Assembly: GCA_029552245.1 (NCBI GenBank)
Contig: JAKPDW010000073.1
Coordinates: 1-36,030, forward strand
From: Deltaproteobacteria bacterium
GTDB taxonomy: Bacteria; Desulfobacterota; Desulfomonilia; UBA1062
Direction: 5' to 3'
DNA: 36,030 bases
The position numbers were made by a program, and so were the translations under genes. The notes under the pieces are model-generated. The model was not told where the DNA came from. It worked only from the letters and a program-made list of their open reading frames with translations, and did not search any database. Below are positions 1-7,085 of the stretch, piece after piece; within the stretch, counting starts at the first letter, position 1; every line of letters begins with the position of its first letter.

Positions 1-134
1 CATGCTGGTGGTGAAGCAGGCCGACGGCGAAGGGATGGCCACAATCAACCTCAGACAAAGGGATAGTCACTAGTACAGGAGGATCTACTCCGAAGGACAG
101 AGACCTGGATCAAAAGTGCGAAACATTCTTGACA
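1..134 (+). mobile_element. Right end of an insertion sequence, truncated by the window edge
   Basis: The last 134 bases of an insertion sequence whose body lies off the left edge. Read inward from 134 on the minus strand the end begins TGTCAAGAAT and then has CGCACTTTTGAT. Nearly the whole stretch reappears, inverted, at 35734-35870, including the blocks CTTCGGAGTAG and GGCCATCCCTTCGCCGTC. The shared part covers both a coding tail and the terminus, so these are the same end of two related elements. The family was not recognised with confidence. Confidence 0.7.
2..73 (+). CDS. C-terminal tail of a probable transposase (partial)
   Basis: An open frame entering from the left edge ends at TAG 71-73 and encodes a tail with VVKQADGEGMATI. 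The inverted copy at 35810-35872 encodes a tail with VVKQKDGEGMATI before its own stop. Most differences keep the protein similar, so this is real coding sequence. Its position just inside an insertion-sequence end makes a transposase the natural reading. The catalytic part is outside the window, so neither the family nor the activity can be judged. Confidence 0.5.
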   Translation: MLVVKQADGEGMATINLRQRDSH

Positions 135-214
135 CCACCCCATCGTCGCGCCCCGGTCTTGACGGGCGCCCATGCCCTGCCGATCATGGACCGGCCTCGA
201 GATGCCCTTTCCCC

Positions 215-420
215 GTCTGCGTCGATGATTACCCCTGCCGCAAGGGCTCTTTGATGTCAGTCATCTCGCACTTTCGTGCGGCTGAGGGGTGTGCGGCGAT
301 GATTGCCCCAACCGCAAGCGCTCTTGCCGGACAGGCATGCCTCCGGGAGGAGCTGACGAAGTGGACACGGTGATAGCGAGTCCAGCCGCAAGCGTTCTTG
401 CCGGACATGCATGCCTGCCT
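215..420. repeat. Three degenerate direct repeats, period 74, with a GCAAG/CTTGC hairpin
   Basis: A repeat is seen three times with its CCGCAAG core starting at 238, 312 and 386, so the spacing is exactly 74 bases twice. Copies 2 and 3 share CCGCAAGCG, TCTTGCCGGACA and GCATGCCT. Copies 1 and 2 share CGATGATT just upstream. In copies 2 and 3 GCAAG and CTTGC can pair around a 4-base loop. The rest of 135-535 shows no convincing gene; the short open frames there do not agree with one another and lack ribosome binding sites. Confidence 0.7.
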
Positions 421-535
421 GAGACTGCCTGGCCGTTTAGCCCGGCTGGGAGGGCCGGGGCAAAGCTCGGACACCCCGGGCATGGTTGCGCACGGGATGC
501 GATCTCACGATCTTGCCTGAAGCGCCTGCGCGCTG

Positions 536-1285
536 CTACTTCTCTTCCTTGAGGGCCTTCCGCAGGGACTTCTCGATGTAGTCGATGTGCTCGATCGTGG
601 CCGCCTTCGCCTCGTCGGGCCTTCGATCCTCGATCGCCCTGTGTATCTTCAGGAGCTGGCCCACGATGGCCTTCGAGCTCCCGGGCACGGTCGAGAGCTT
701 CTTCCTGCTGTACGGGAAGGCGCCCGTGAGCACGGAGGTGATCGTCTTGCGCAGGTGCACGAATATGGTGTTCTTGGTGGCGTCCGCCAGGATGTCGAAG
801 AAGTCTGAGTAGAGGATGCCCCCCTCCTTCGACGAGAGCACGTTCTCGTCCCCGACCTTCTCGAGCACCTCGATGATCTTCCTGAACCTCGCCTTGTGCT
901 CCCTCCCTACGTTCGTCGCGGCGAGGTAGGCGGCCTCCGAATCGATGAGCCTCCTCACTGCCAGGAGCTCCCAGATCTTGTCGTGGTCCACGGAGAGGAT
1001 GTCCTCTATGGAAGACTTCACGTTGTCCGTGAGAGACTTGACGTACTTGCCCTTGCGGTCGCGGGACTCGATGTATCCCTTGGCCTCGAGCAGCTTCATC
1101 GCCTCCCTGAGAGAGATCCTGCTGATACCGAAGAGCTTCGTCATCTCCTGCTCGGAGGGGAGCTTGTCCCCTATCTTGAGCTTCCCCTGGGATATGAGCT
1201 CTATGATCTGGTTCATCACAAGGGTGGGGATGTCAGGCGACTTCTCGATCCTGGAAAGGCCGGGCAGCTTCATCTTCTTGTCCAT
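536..1285 (-). CDS. GntR-family transcriptional regulator, FadR/FCD type
   Basis: A 249-residue DNA-binding regulator. Residues about 20-85 are a GntR winged helix-turn-helix (LPSEQEMTKLFGISRISLREA is the recognition region), followed by an all-helical FCD-like ligand domain with the usual C-terminal pattern IHRAIEDRRPDEAKAA then EHI. Such proteins sense small organic acids and repress nearby catabolic genes. The ATG at 1285 is chosen because GGAGGAAGG lies just upstream; an in-frame ATG at 1345 lacks one. The gene is transcribed alone, downstream of the ribF-phosphoesterase pair. Its target cannot be read from the sequence. Interrupted dyads at 1322-1360 sit where its own promoter should be and could be an autoregulatory site. 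Confidence 0.85.
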   Translation of the reverse strand: MDKKMKLPGLSRIEKSPDIPTLVMNQIIELISQGKLKIGDKLPSEQEMTKLFGISRISLREAMKLLEAKGYIESRDRKGKYVKSLTDNVKSSIEDILSVDHDKIWELLAVRRLIDSEAAYLAATNVGREHKARFRKIIEVLEKVGDENVLSSKEGGILYSDFFDILADATKNTIFVHLRKTITSVLTGAFPYSRKKLSTVPGSSKAIVGQLLKIHRAIEDRRPDEAKAATIEHIDYIEKSLRKALKEEK

Positions 1286-1321
1286 CGTTTCCCCTTCCTC
1301 CCGCGCAGGCAAGATCATATG

Positions 1322-1360
1322 CTGTAGAATATGGTGCATACACATATAACGATACTACAG
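1322..1360 (-). promoter_or_regulatory. Possible operator/promoter of the FCD regulator
   Basis: CTGTAG and CTACAG form an outer inverted repeat, and an inner dyad ATATG/CATAT lies between them. On the minus strand TATATG, about 16 bases after a poor TTGTGT, could serve as a -10. The site is 37-75 bases upstream of the regulator start. The dyads are not symmetric about one centre, so this is only a candidate. Confidence 0.3.
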
Positions 1361-1459
1361 AAAAACACAAGACCGACATACGTGGACCATCGGCCTTCCC
1401 GGGTCACGGCCAAGACGTGAGGGTCCTCCGTTCGCAGGGCCCCTTGCCTGGGCCTCGGG

Positions 1460-2161
1460 TCAATCCTGGTGAATGAGCCTGGGCTTGAAGCCGAGGTAGT
1501 CGGCGGACGCGAAGACGAACCTCATGCCCCCGGCCGTCCTGTCGAAGCCCTTGAGGTCGGGCCCGCCGAGATGCATGTGACCGAACACCCAGATGTCGCA
1601 GCCGTACCTGGAGGCGACCTCGACGGCCCTCGAGGGCTTTCCGTCGAGCGAGATCGGCGGGAAGTGGGTCATGACGATACGCACCTTCGCCGTCTCGGGG
1701 ACCGATCTCAGCGACGACTCCAACCTCCCCAGCTCCCTCTGGAAGATCTTGCGGTCTTCCTCCGTCGCCTCTTCGAGCATGAGATCGGGGTCGATCCAGA
1801 GCCTGCAACCCGCCACGGCCACCTCACCGAAGGTGACGCTCGTGTTCTGAAGCGGGATGATCGTGGGCGGGAGCGCATTCTTCATCTTCCCCATGGTCGT
1901 CCACCAGTAGTCGTGGTTTCCCTTGACCACCACCTTGGTGCCCGGCAGGGCGTGGATGAAGGCCAGGTCGTCCGCGGCCTCGGCCAGCCTCATGGCCCAC
2001 GAGACGTCTCCCGGGACGAGCACCACGTCGCCGTCGGTGACCCGTTCCAGCCAGGCCTCCCTCAGGCGTTCGGGGTGATCTTCCCAGTGCGCGCCGAACA
2101 CGTCCATGGGCTTGTTGGAGCCGAACGAGAGGTGGAGGTCCGATATGGCGAAGATCCTCAC
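1460..2161 (-). CDS. Calcineurin-like metallophosphoesterase
   Basis: A 233-residue soluble phosphohydrolase. It has the full set of metallophosphoesterase motifs: D8-x-H10 (SDLH), GD at 51-52 (PGDVSW), GNHD at 81-84, H166 in THFPP and GHMH at 194-197. These bind two metals in the active site. The overall pattern resembles the predicted phosphohydrolases of COG1768; the substrate is unknown. The start is GTG at 2161, whose last two bases begin the TGA stop of ribF (GTGA overlap), so translation is likely coupled to ribF. A link to flavin metabolism is possible from the operon but not shown. Confidence 0.85.
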   Translation of the reverse strand: MRIFAISDLHLSFGSNKPMDVFGAHWEDHPERLREAWLERVTDGDVVLVPGDVSWAMRLAEAADDLAFIHALPGTKVVVKGNHDYWWTTMGKMKNALPPTIIPLQNTSVTFGEVAVAGCRLWIDPDLMLEEATEEDRKIFQRELGRLESSLRSVPETAKVRIVMTHFPPISLDGKPSRAVEVASRYGCDIWVFGHMHLGGPDLKGFDRTAGGMRFVFASADYLGFKPRLIHQD

Positions 2162-3093
2162 CCCTGTTCTCCCCCGCCGAGGATCTCCTGAGCCCTCCTG
2201 CAGTCCAGGCCTATCTGCTCCACGAGGTAGCGCTTGTCAGCGAACTGTATCTCGCCCCGTATGTGCTCGACGAACTCGATGGTCAGCACGGTGCCGTAGA
2301 GGTCTCCCTCGAAGCCGAACAGGAAGGTTTCTATCGACGTGCCCGTGTCCCCGAACGTGGGGTTGTTGCCTATGTTCGCCACGCCTTGGAAGCTCCCCGA
2401 ACCGGTGTGGGCGTGCACGGCGTACACGCCGTATGCCGGGATGAGCGCCTTGTCGGGCACGATGTTGGCGGTGGGGAAGCCAAGGCTCCTCCCCCTGGCC
2501 ATGCCGTGGACCACCCGGCCCGAGAGCCTGTAGGGGTGAAGCATCAGCCGGGAGGCGCGCTTCACGTCGCCGGAGTGGATGAGCCTCCTGATGAGCGTGC
2601 TCGAGACGACCTGTCCGTCCCTGGAGACCGGGTCCACGCACTCGACGAAGAACCCCATCTTCGCACCCATGCGCCTGAGAAAGGCGATGTCGCCTGCAGC
2701 CCTCTTGCCGAACGCGAAGTCGTGCCCCACCACCACCCCACGCGCCTGGAGGCGCCTCACGACCACCTCCCTCACGAAGACCTCTGGGTCCGTCTCAGCG
2801 AACTCCCTGGTGAACGGCACGATCACGAGGCCGTCCAGCCCCAGCGACTCGATGGCCTGGATCTTTTCATCCAGGGTGAAGATCAGCTCCGGCGTGATCC
2901 CCTTGACCAGCGCCGCGGGGTGAGGGTCGAACGTGACCGCCACGCCCGTACCGCCGATTCGACCTGCGTGGGCGCAGGTCCTCCTGAAGATCTCCTGGTG
3001 CCCGACGTGACACCCGTCGAAATTGCCGATGGTTACCACCGCGCGTTGGAACGTTTCGGGGCGGATCCCCTCGAGGCCTCTGACAACCTGCAT
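2158..3093 (-). CDS. ribF: Bifunctional riboflavin kinase / FAD synthetase
   Basis: A 311-residue enzyme that phosphorylates riboflavin to FMN and adenylylates FMN to FAD. The N-terminal nucleotidyltransferase domain has the GNFDGCHVGHQ motif (usually GxFDGxHxGH) and later SSTLIRRLI. The C-terminal flavokinase domain has RSLGFPTANI, GVYAV and NIGNNPTFG. The length fits the family. The ATG at 3093 is preferred, with AAGGA 9 bases upstream; an ATG two codons earlier (3099) is also possible. Longer frames are excluded because they would run through the tRNA gene. It is expressed from the minus-strand promoter at 3127-3155. Confidence 0.93.
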   Translation of the reverse strand: MQVVRGLEGIRPETFQRAVVTIGNFDGCHVGHQEIFRRTCAHAGRIGGTGVAVTFDPHPAALVKGITPELIFTLDEKIQAIESLGLDGLVIVPFTREFAETDPEVFVREVVVRRLQARGVVVGHDFAFGKRAAGDIAFLRRMGAKMGFFVECVDPVSRDGQVVSSTLIRRLIHSGDVKRASRLMLHPYRLSGRVVHGMARGRSLGFPTANIVPDKALIPAYGVYAVHAHTGSGSFQGVANIGNNPTFGDTGTSIETFLFGFEGDLYGTVLTIEFVEHIRGEIQFADKRYLVEQIGLDCRRAQEILGGGEQG

Positions 3094-3105
3094 GCACATG
3101 TATCC

Positions 3106-3155
3106 TTGACATTTCGTAGGTTCCCAACTATAGGGGAAACGCTGCACCAATGCAA
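3106..3155. promoter_or_regulatory. Symmetric bidirectional promoter for tRNA-Leu (+) and ribF (-)
   Basis: Plus strand: TTGACA at 3106-3111, a 17-base spacer, TATAGG at 3129-3134, with the tRNA beginning about 33 bases later. Minus strand: TTGCAT at 3155-3150, a 17-base spacer, TATAGT at 3132-3127, with the ribF start about 34 bases later. The two -10 elements share the same four base pairs, TATA at 3129-3132. Both halves match sigma-70 consensus well. Confidence 0.7.
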
Positions 3156-3166
3156 GCCATGAGCAC

Positions 3167-3253
3167 GCCGGGATGGCGGAATTGGCAGACGCGCTAGGTT
3201 CAGGGTCTAGTGTGCGTGCGCACGTGCGGGTTCGAGTCCCGCTCCCGGCACCA
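3167..3253 (+). tRNA. tRNA-Leu (anticodon CAG)
   Basis: The acceptor arm GCCGGGA pairs with TCCCGGC at 3243-3249, followed by discriminator A and an encoded CCA. The D-arm region reads TGGCGGAATTGGCAGACGC and the T-arm contains GGTTCGAGTCC. The anticodon stem-loop CTAGG-TTCAGGG-TCTAG gives anticodon CAG, which reads CUG. There is a long variable arm with GTGCG/CGCAC pairing, as expected for a class II leucine tRNA. Its 3' end lies 10 bases from the end of the convergent methyltransferase operon. Confidence 0.97.
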
Positions 3254-3262
3254 CGTCGAGCA

Positions 3263-3952
3263 TCACCCGCCACGATACCTCGCATACAAGGCGGCATCGA
3301 AGGCCGCCCTGCGCGAAGCGCACGACCTCCTCGGGCAGAGCGAACAGTTCGTGAACCCGCCGTGAGAGACGAAGTATATGCCCGAGACCGACTTGAGCGG
3401 CCTCATCACCATGCCCGGGGCGAGCCGGCAACCCACTGATCGCGCCGCGTCCCCCAAGAGCCCGAAGAGGGTCGCCTGTTGTTCGATGGGCCAGTCATCG
3501 AGCGCGCCCGGGTTCATGCTCGAGAGCCCCTCCACGCCGAGGATGCCCTTCAAGTATCCCTCGAGATAGCCGACCGCGCACCCGAGGGCCACGAGCATGA
3601 TGTTCTCCGCCCAGAACTGGCGGAGCGCGCCTTGTTGCCCTGCAGCCCACTCCTCGAGCTCCGCCCCGCAGGTGGCGATGTAGGGGAACGCTGCGTTTGC
3701 GTCCCTCAGGTTCTCTTCGAGGAGACGGCTCGTGAACGAGACGCCCCCGATATCCACCCTTCCCCGCCCCCGGTGCCCCACCTCGGCGATCCCGCAGGCA
3801 GCCTTGGGCCGCGCGACCTTCCTCGCCTCGTCGAGCACGGCCCTGAACTCGTCTGCTCTCACGCCCTGCGGCCTGAGCCGGACGAGCCCCATGAGCGCTC
3901 CTTCTTCCACGTCGAACGCGACGTCGTCGAGAACGACCACGTCCACGGTCAC
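3263..3952 (-). CDS. MetH-activation-domain-like protein of a corrinoid methyltransferase operon
   Basis: About 229 residues. The central and C-terminal parts resemble the SAM-binding reactivation domain of cobalamin-dependent methionine synthase: YIATCGAELEEW, a helix-rich GYLEGYLKGILG segment, and RPLKSVSGI near residue 184. The C-terminus adds a cysteine cluster, C203-x2-C206-x4-C211, which could bind a metal or FeS centre. The frame starts with GTG at 3952, overlapping the TGA of the activator gene (GTGA). As the last gene of the operon it probably helps to reactivate or load the corrinoid protein. Proteins of this type are seen beside such operons, but the biochemical role is inferred. 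Alternative GTG starts lie a few codons downstream. Confidence 0.7.
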   Translation of the reverse strand: MTVDVVVLDDVAFDVEEGALMGLVRLRPQGVRADEFRAVLDEARKVARPKAACGIAEVGHRGRGRVDIGGVSFTSRLLEENLRDANAAFPYIATCGAELEEWAAGQQGALRQFWAENIMLVALGCAVGYLEGYLKGILGVEGLSSMNPGALDDWPIEQQATLFGLLGDAARSVGCRLAPGMVMRPLKSVSGIYFVSHGGFTNCSLCPRRSCASRRAAFDAALYARYRGG

Positions 3953-5466
3953 CCCCCCGGGAAATCGAGCGACGAGATGAACACGTCCTGGAACGCCTCC
4001 TGCTCGGACAGCACCACCTCGCGCACCCTTTGCCTGGCCTGGGCCGCCTGGGCCGCGAAACCGGGATCGATGCACGCCGTGAGAGCGGCTTCCAAGCTCG
4101 TGTTGCCGGCGACCTCAAAGGTGGCGCCGCCGAAGGGGGGCAGGAACCCGAGACGCATGAATCCTTCGAGGTCCATCTTCTCTCCGAGGGCGCCCGCCAG
4201 CACCACCCGCCTCACGTCCGCGGGTGCGACGCCGGCCGCATCCATGAGGAGCCTCGAGGCCGCGTGCATCGCCGCCTTCGCGAGCTGGACGTTGCGGATG
4301 TCCATCTGCGTGAGCCTGAGGCCCCCCCACAGGCCGACGGCCTTCATGTCCCCTTCGGGCGCCGCCGTGAGCCCTTCGGGCAGACCTCCACGGCCACCGT
4401 CGAGATCCAGCCGCCCGTCCGGCCGGATGACCCGGGCGTCCAGGAGCACGGCGATCAGGTCCACGAGCGCCGTGCCCGTAATGCCAGCGGGCTCACCCGT
4501 GCCCATCATGTCGAAGGCGAGGCCTGCGGGCGTGGACCGGATACGCGTTATCGCGCCGTCATCGGCGCTCATGCCGCACGAGATGTTCATGCCCTCGAGC
4601 GCCGGCCCCATGGCGCAGGAGGCCGCGAAGACCTCCCCGGACGGGGCCGCCAGGAAGAGTTCCCCGTTCGTGCCGAGATCGGCGAAGAGAGTCCATCCCT
4701 CGAGGCTTGTGCGCCCGAACAGGGTGAGGGCGCCGACAAGGTCCGCGCCGAGGAAGGCGCTGAACACGGGCAGGCCTTTCACCTCGCCCCCCACGATGCC
4801 GTCCAGGCCCACCTCCCCCGGTGCCACGCCCGGGAAATCCCTCGTTGCGGCGGCGTACGGGTACCTTCCCAGGGGTGAGACGTCGAGGCCGAAGAAGAGG
4901 GAGAGCATGGTGGTGTTCCCGGACAGCACGACCGTCTCGATCGTGGTGCCGTCGATGCGGGACGCAAGGAGGGCCTTCTCCAGGCACACCCTCAGCGCCG
5001 ACCTGATGAGGCCCGTCATCCGGTCCCGGGCGCGCAGGTCGGCTGCAGCCGCAATCCGGGAGACGACATCGTGCCCGAACCTGCGCTGCGGGTTCAGGAA
5101 AGAGGCGACGGTATGAAAGCGCCCCCTGTCCACGTCCACGAGCGCCACCTTCACCGTCGTGGTCCCGAGATCGACAGCCGCACCCAGCCGCCTCCCTCTC
5201 GTGAGCCCCGGAAACGGGGAGACCTCCCAGGTGGACGCGCCGGCCACCATGACCCGCACATCCCTGTCGACGACGCTTCGGCACGCCAGGACCTCCGTGG
5301 AGGCGTCGTCACCGAGCCTCACCCTGCATCTGCGGCATAAGCCCCTGCCGCCGCAGGGCGTCCTGAGGGGGACCCCCATGTCCACGAGCGCGTCCGAGAG
5401 GATCGTCCCCTCGGGGAAGGGACGGGACCGGCCTGAAGGGACAAGGGTGACCGTGTACTCTCTCAT
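3949..5466 (-). CDS. Reductive activator of corrinoid enzymes (RACE), ferredoxin plus ASKHA domain
   Basis: A 505-residue ATP-dependent reductase that returns inactive Co(II) corrinoid protein to Co(I). The N-terminal ferredoxin-like domain has C38-x5-C44-x2-C47 and C62, the pattern for a 2Fe-2S cluster. From about residue 95 an ASKHA nucleotide-binding fold begins with AVDLGTTTVKVALVD. Later GNTTM, FADLGTNGE and GALGEKMD match the DUF4445 family that includes RamA-like and RACE proteins. The ATG at 5466 follows the preceding stop by 4 bases; a longer frame to 5526 would run into the upstream gene. Position in the operon supports the role. Confidence 0.85.
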   Translation of the reverse strand: MREYTVTLVPSGRSRPFPEGTILSDALVDMGVPLRTPCGGRGLCRRCRVRLGDDASTEVLACRSVVDRDVRVMVAGASTWEVSPFPGLTRGRRLGAAVDLGTTTVKVALVDVDRGRFHTVASFLNPQRRFGHDVVSRIAAAADLRARDRMTGLIRSALRVCLEKALLASRIDGTTIETVVLSGNTTMLSLFFGLDVSPLGRYPYAAATRDFPGVAPGEVGLDGIVGGEVKGLPVFSAFLGADLVGALTLFGRTSLEGWTLFADLGTNGELFLAAPSGEVFAASCAMGPALEGMNISCGMSADDGAITRIRSTPAGLAFDMMGTGEPAGITGTALVDLIAVLLDARVIRPDGRLDLDGGRGGLPEGLTAAPEGDMKAVGLWGGLRLTQMDIRNVQLAKAAMHAASRLLMDAAGVAPADVRRVVLAGALGEKMDLEGFMRLGFLPPFGGATFEVAGNTSLEAALTACIDPGFAAQAAQARQRVREVVLSEQEAFQDVFISSLDFPGG

Positions 5467-5470
5467 GGGT

Positions 5471-6442
5471 TCATGACGCCGCCGATGGCCGCGCGGCCGC
5501 CTGCATGAAGGCCTCCATGTTCTCAAGGGGGGTGTCCGGCACCATGTCGCAACCGGTCGACAGGATGAAGAAGGTGCCCTGCATCGAGCCGACGAGCCTT
5601 TCCACGGCGCTGCGCACGGCTTCGGGCGTGCCCCTGTGCATGACGTTCACGGCCGGGATGTTCCCCATGAGGGTCTTGCCCTCAAGCTCTGGTATCGAGT
5701 CCTTCGCCTGGGCGAAGTCCACCGCCTCGTCCAGGCTCAGGCACTCCACGTGGCGCGTGAGGCCGAAGGCCGCCAGGTGGCGCCTCGTGTCGCCGCAGAC
5801 GTGGAGCGCAGGTCTCGGCAGCGCACGAGCGAGACGTTCTATCGCTGGCCTGACCGCCTGTTCGTAGGTCCTGGGCGGGAAGAAGACCAGCTGGGGTTCC
5901 AGTATGACCACGCCCGAGGCGCCGCTTGAAGCCAGGGCCCGTCCGTAGGGCTCCACGATGCGCACGCAGTTCTCGAGCACCTCGGAGAAGGCGGCGGGGT
6001 TACCGGCTGCGAGCCTGACGAGCGCCGTCACCCCCATGAGGTGGGCGGCGAGGGTGACGGGGCCGACCACGAAGGACATGACCGGCCTTTCGCACACCCG
6101 CGCGATCTCGCCCGTGACCTCGATCATATTGTGCATGGGCTCGCTCTCGTAGGGGTCGGGGGTCTCGATGCCGGCTATCTGGCCAGGGTCCGCAAACGGG
6201 TGAGCCGAGACGACCGGCACCCTGCCCTTGAAATCGTGCGGGCAGCCGAGGGCGCGGGCCTCCACCGACGTGTCCATGAAGGGAAACACCAGGTCTATCC
6301 CGGGGAAACGCTCGACGAGGGCGAGGATCGACGAGACCTGCACGCGGGGGGAGAGGATGTTGTCCTCCATGGACGTCCTCGTGAGCCGGGCGCCGAGGCA
6401 GGAGGCCACGGGCGCGACGAGGTACGGTTTCGCCGTGTCCAT
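5471..6442 (-). CDS. UroD-fold, MtaA-like methyltransferase (methylcorrinoid to acceptor)
   Basis: A 323-residue cobalamin-protein methyltransferase of the uroporphyrinogen-decarboxylase superfamily. The zinc ligands typical of MtaA/MtbA-type enzymes are visible: H214-x-C216 in LHVCGDT and C298 in STGCDM. Zinc would activate a thiol-like methyl acceptor. Because it follows the corrinoid protein by one base it probably removes the methyl group from it. In methanogens the acceptor is coenzyme M; in bacteria the acceptor of MtaA-like enzymes is not settled, and no pterin-binding (tetrahydrofolate-type) methyltransferase is in this operon. Start ATG 6442 lies just after the TGA of the upstream gene. 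Confidence 0.8.
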   Translation of the reverse strand: MDTAKPYLVAPVASCLGARLTRTSMEDNILSPRVQVSSILALVERFPGIDLVFPFMDTSVEARALGCPHDFKGRVPVVSAHPFADPGQIAGIETPDPYESEPMHNMIEVTGEIARVCERPVMSFVVGPVTLAAHLMGVTALVRLAAGNPAAFSEVLENCVRIVEPYGRALASSGASGVVILEPQLVFFPPRTYEQAVRPAIERLARALPRPALHVCGDTRRHLAAFGLTRHVECLSLDEAVDFAQAKDSIPELEGKTLMGNIPAVNVMHRGTPEAVRSAVERLVGSMQGTFFILSTGCDMVPDTPLENMEAFMQAAARPSAAS

Positions 6443-6443
6443 C

Positions 6444-7085
6444 TCAGGCGTTTTCCGAGAAGCCGTTGACTATCCTGAGGGCGTCCATGGCGTTCTCGCC
6501 GTAGGCGTCGGCGCCCATCTCCTCGCACAGGGCCCTCGAGGTGCACGCACCCCCTATGACGATCTTGATCCTGTCCCTGATGCCGTGGGCCTTCGCCTCT
6601 TCCACCACGGTGCGGATGCCTCCCACCATGGTGGAGAGGAGCACGGAGAGCCCCACGATACCGGCCCCCGTTTCCTTGACCGCCTGGAGGATACGCCCTG
6701 CGCTCACGTCCACCCCGAGGTCCACGACCTCGTACCCGTTGGCGGACAGGATGATGCCCACGATGTTCTTGCCTATCTCGTGGATGTCTCCCTCCACCGT
6801 CGCCAGGATCACCTTCTGCCGCCTGGGTGCATCTACCGGGTTCATGCGCTCCTTGAGCACGGGCATGACCTCCTTGACCACCTCGCCGGCCATGACCAGG
6901 TCTGCGAGGAAGTACTCGCCCGCCTCGAACTTCTTCCCCACGAGGTCAAGGCCCTTGCCGATGCCGTGCTCGATGATCTCCTCCGGTGTGTGCCCCTCTT
7001 CCAGGCATCTCTGCACCAGGTCCCTGATGCCGTCGATATCCAGGGTGTCAACCGCCTCGCATACCAGTCTCAGGGAATCGTTCAT
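6444..7085 (-). CDS. Corrinoid protein (MtaC/MtbC type, B12-binding)
   Basis: A 213-residue methyl carrier. The N-terminal four-helix cap domain (residues about 1-85) precedes a Rossmann-like B12 domain with D100-x-H102-x2-G105 (EGDIHEIGKNI), where the histidine is the lower cobalt ligand, then GLSVLLSTM and IGGACTS loops. It would accept a methyl group from the methyltransferase encoded upstream and pass it to the MtaA-like enzyme downstream. Start ATG 7085 overlaps the TGA of the preceding gene (ATGA), so the two are made together. Length and domain order are standard. Confidence 0.93.
   Translation of the reverse strand: MNDSLRLVCEAVDTLDIDGIRDLVQRCLEEGHTPEEIIEHGIGKGLDLVGKKFEAGEYFLADLVMAGEVVKEVMPVLKERMNPVDAPRRQKVILATVEGDIHEIGKNIVGIILSANGYEVVDLGVDVSAGRILQAVKETGAGIVGLSVLLSTMVGGIRTVVEEAKAHGIRDRIKIVIGGACTSRALCEEMGADAYGENAMDALRIVNGFSENA

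Noticed and set aside
215-420. CRISPR array, because of repeats about 30 bases long with a 60-76 base period here and in other gaps
   Set aside because: Only two or three copies per site, copies are imperfect, each gap has a different repeat, and there are no cas genes in the window.
1404-1459. Terminator after the metallophosphoesterase gene (GGCCC/GGGCC dyad)
   Set aside because: The stem is only five bases and there is no T-run, so it is not distinguishable from background in such GC-rich DNA.
3479-5116. 545-residue open frame on the plus strand opposite the activator genes
   Set aside because: It is antisense to two well-supported genes and has the biased composition of a GC-rich shadow frame.
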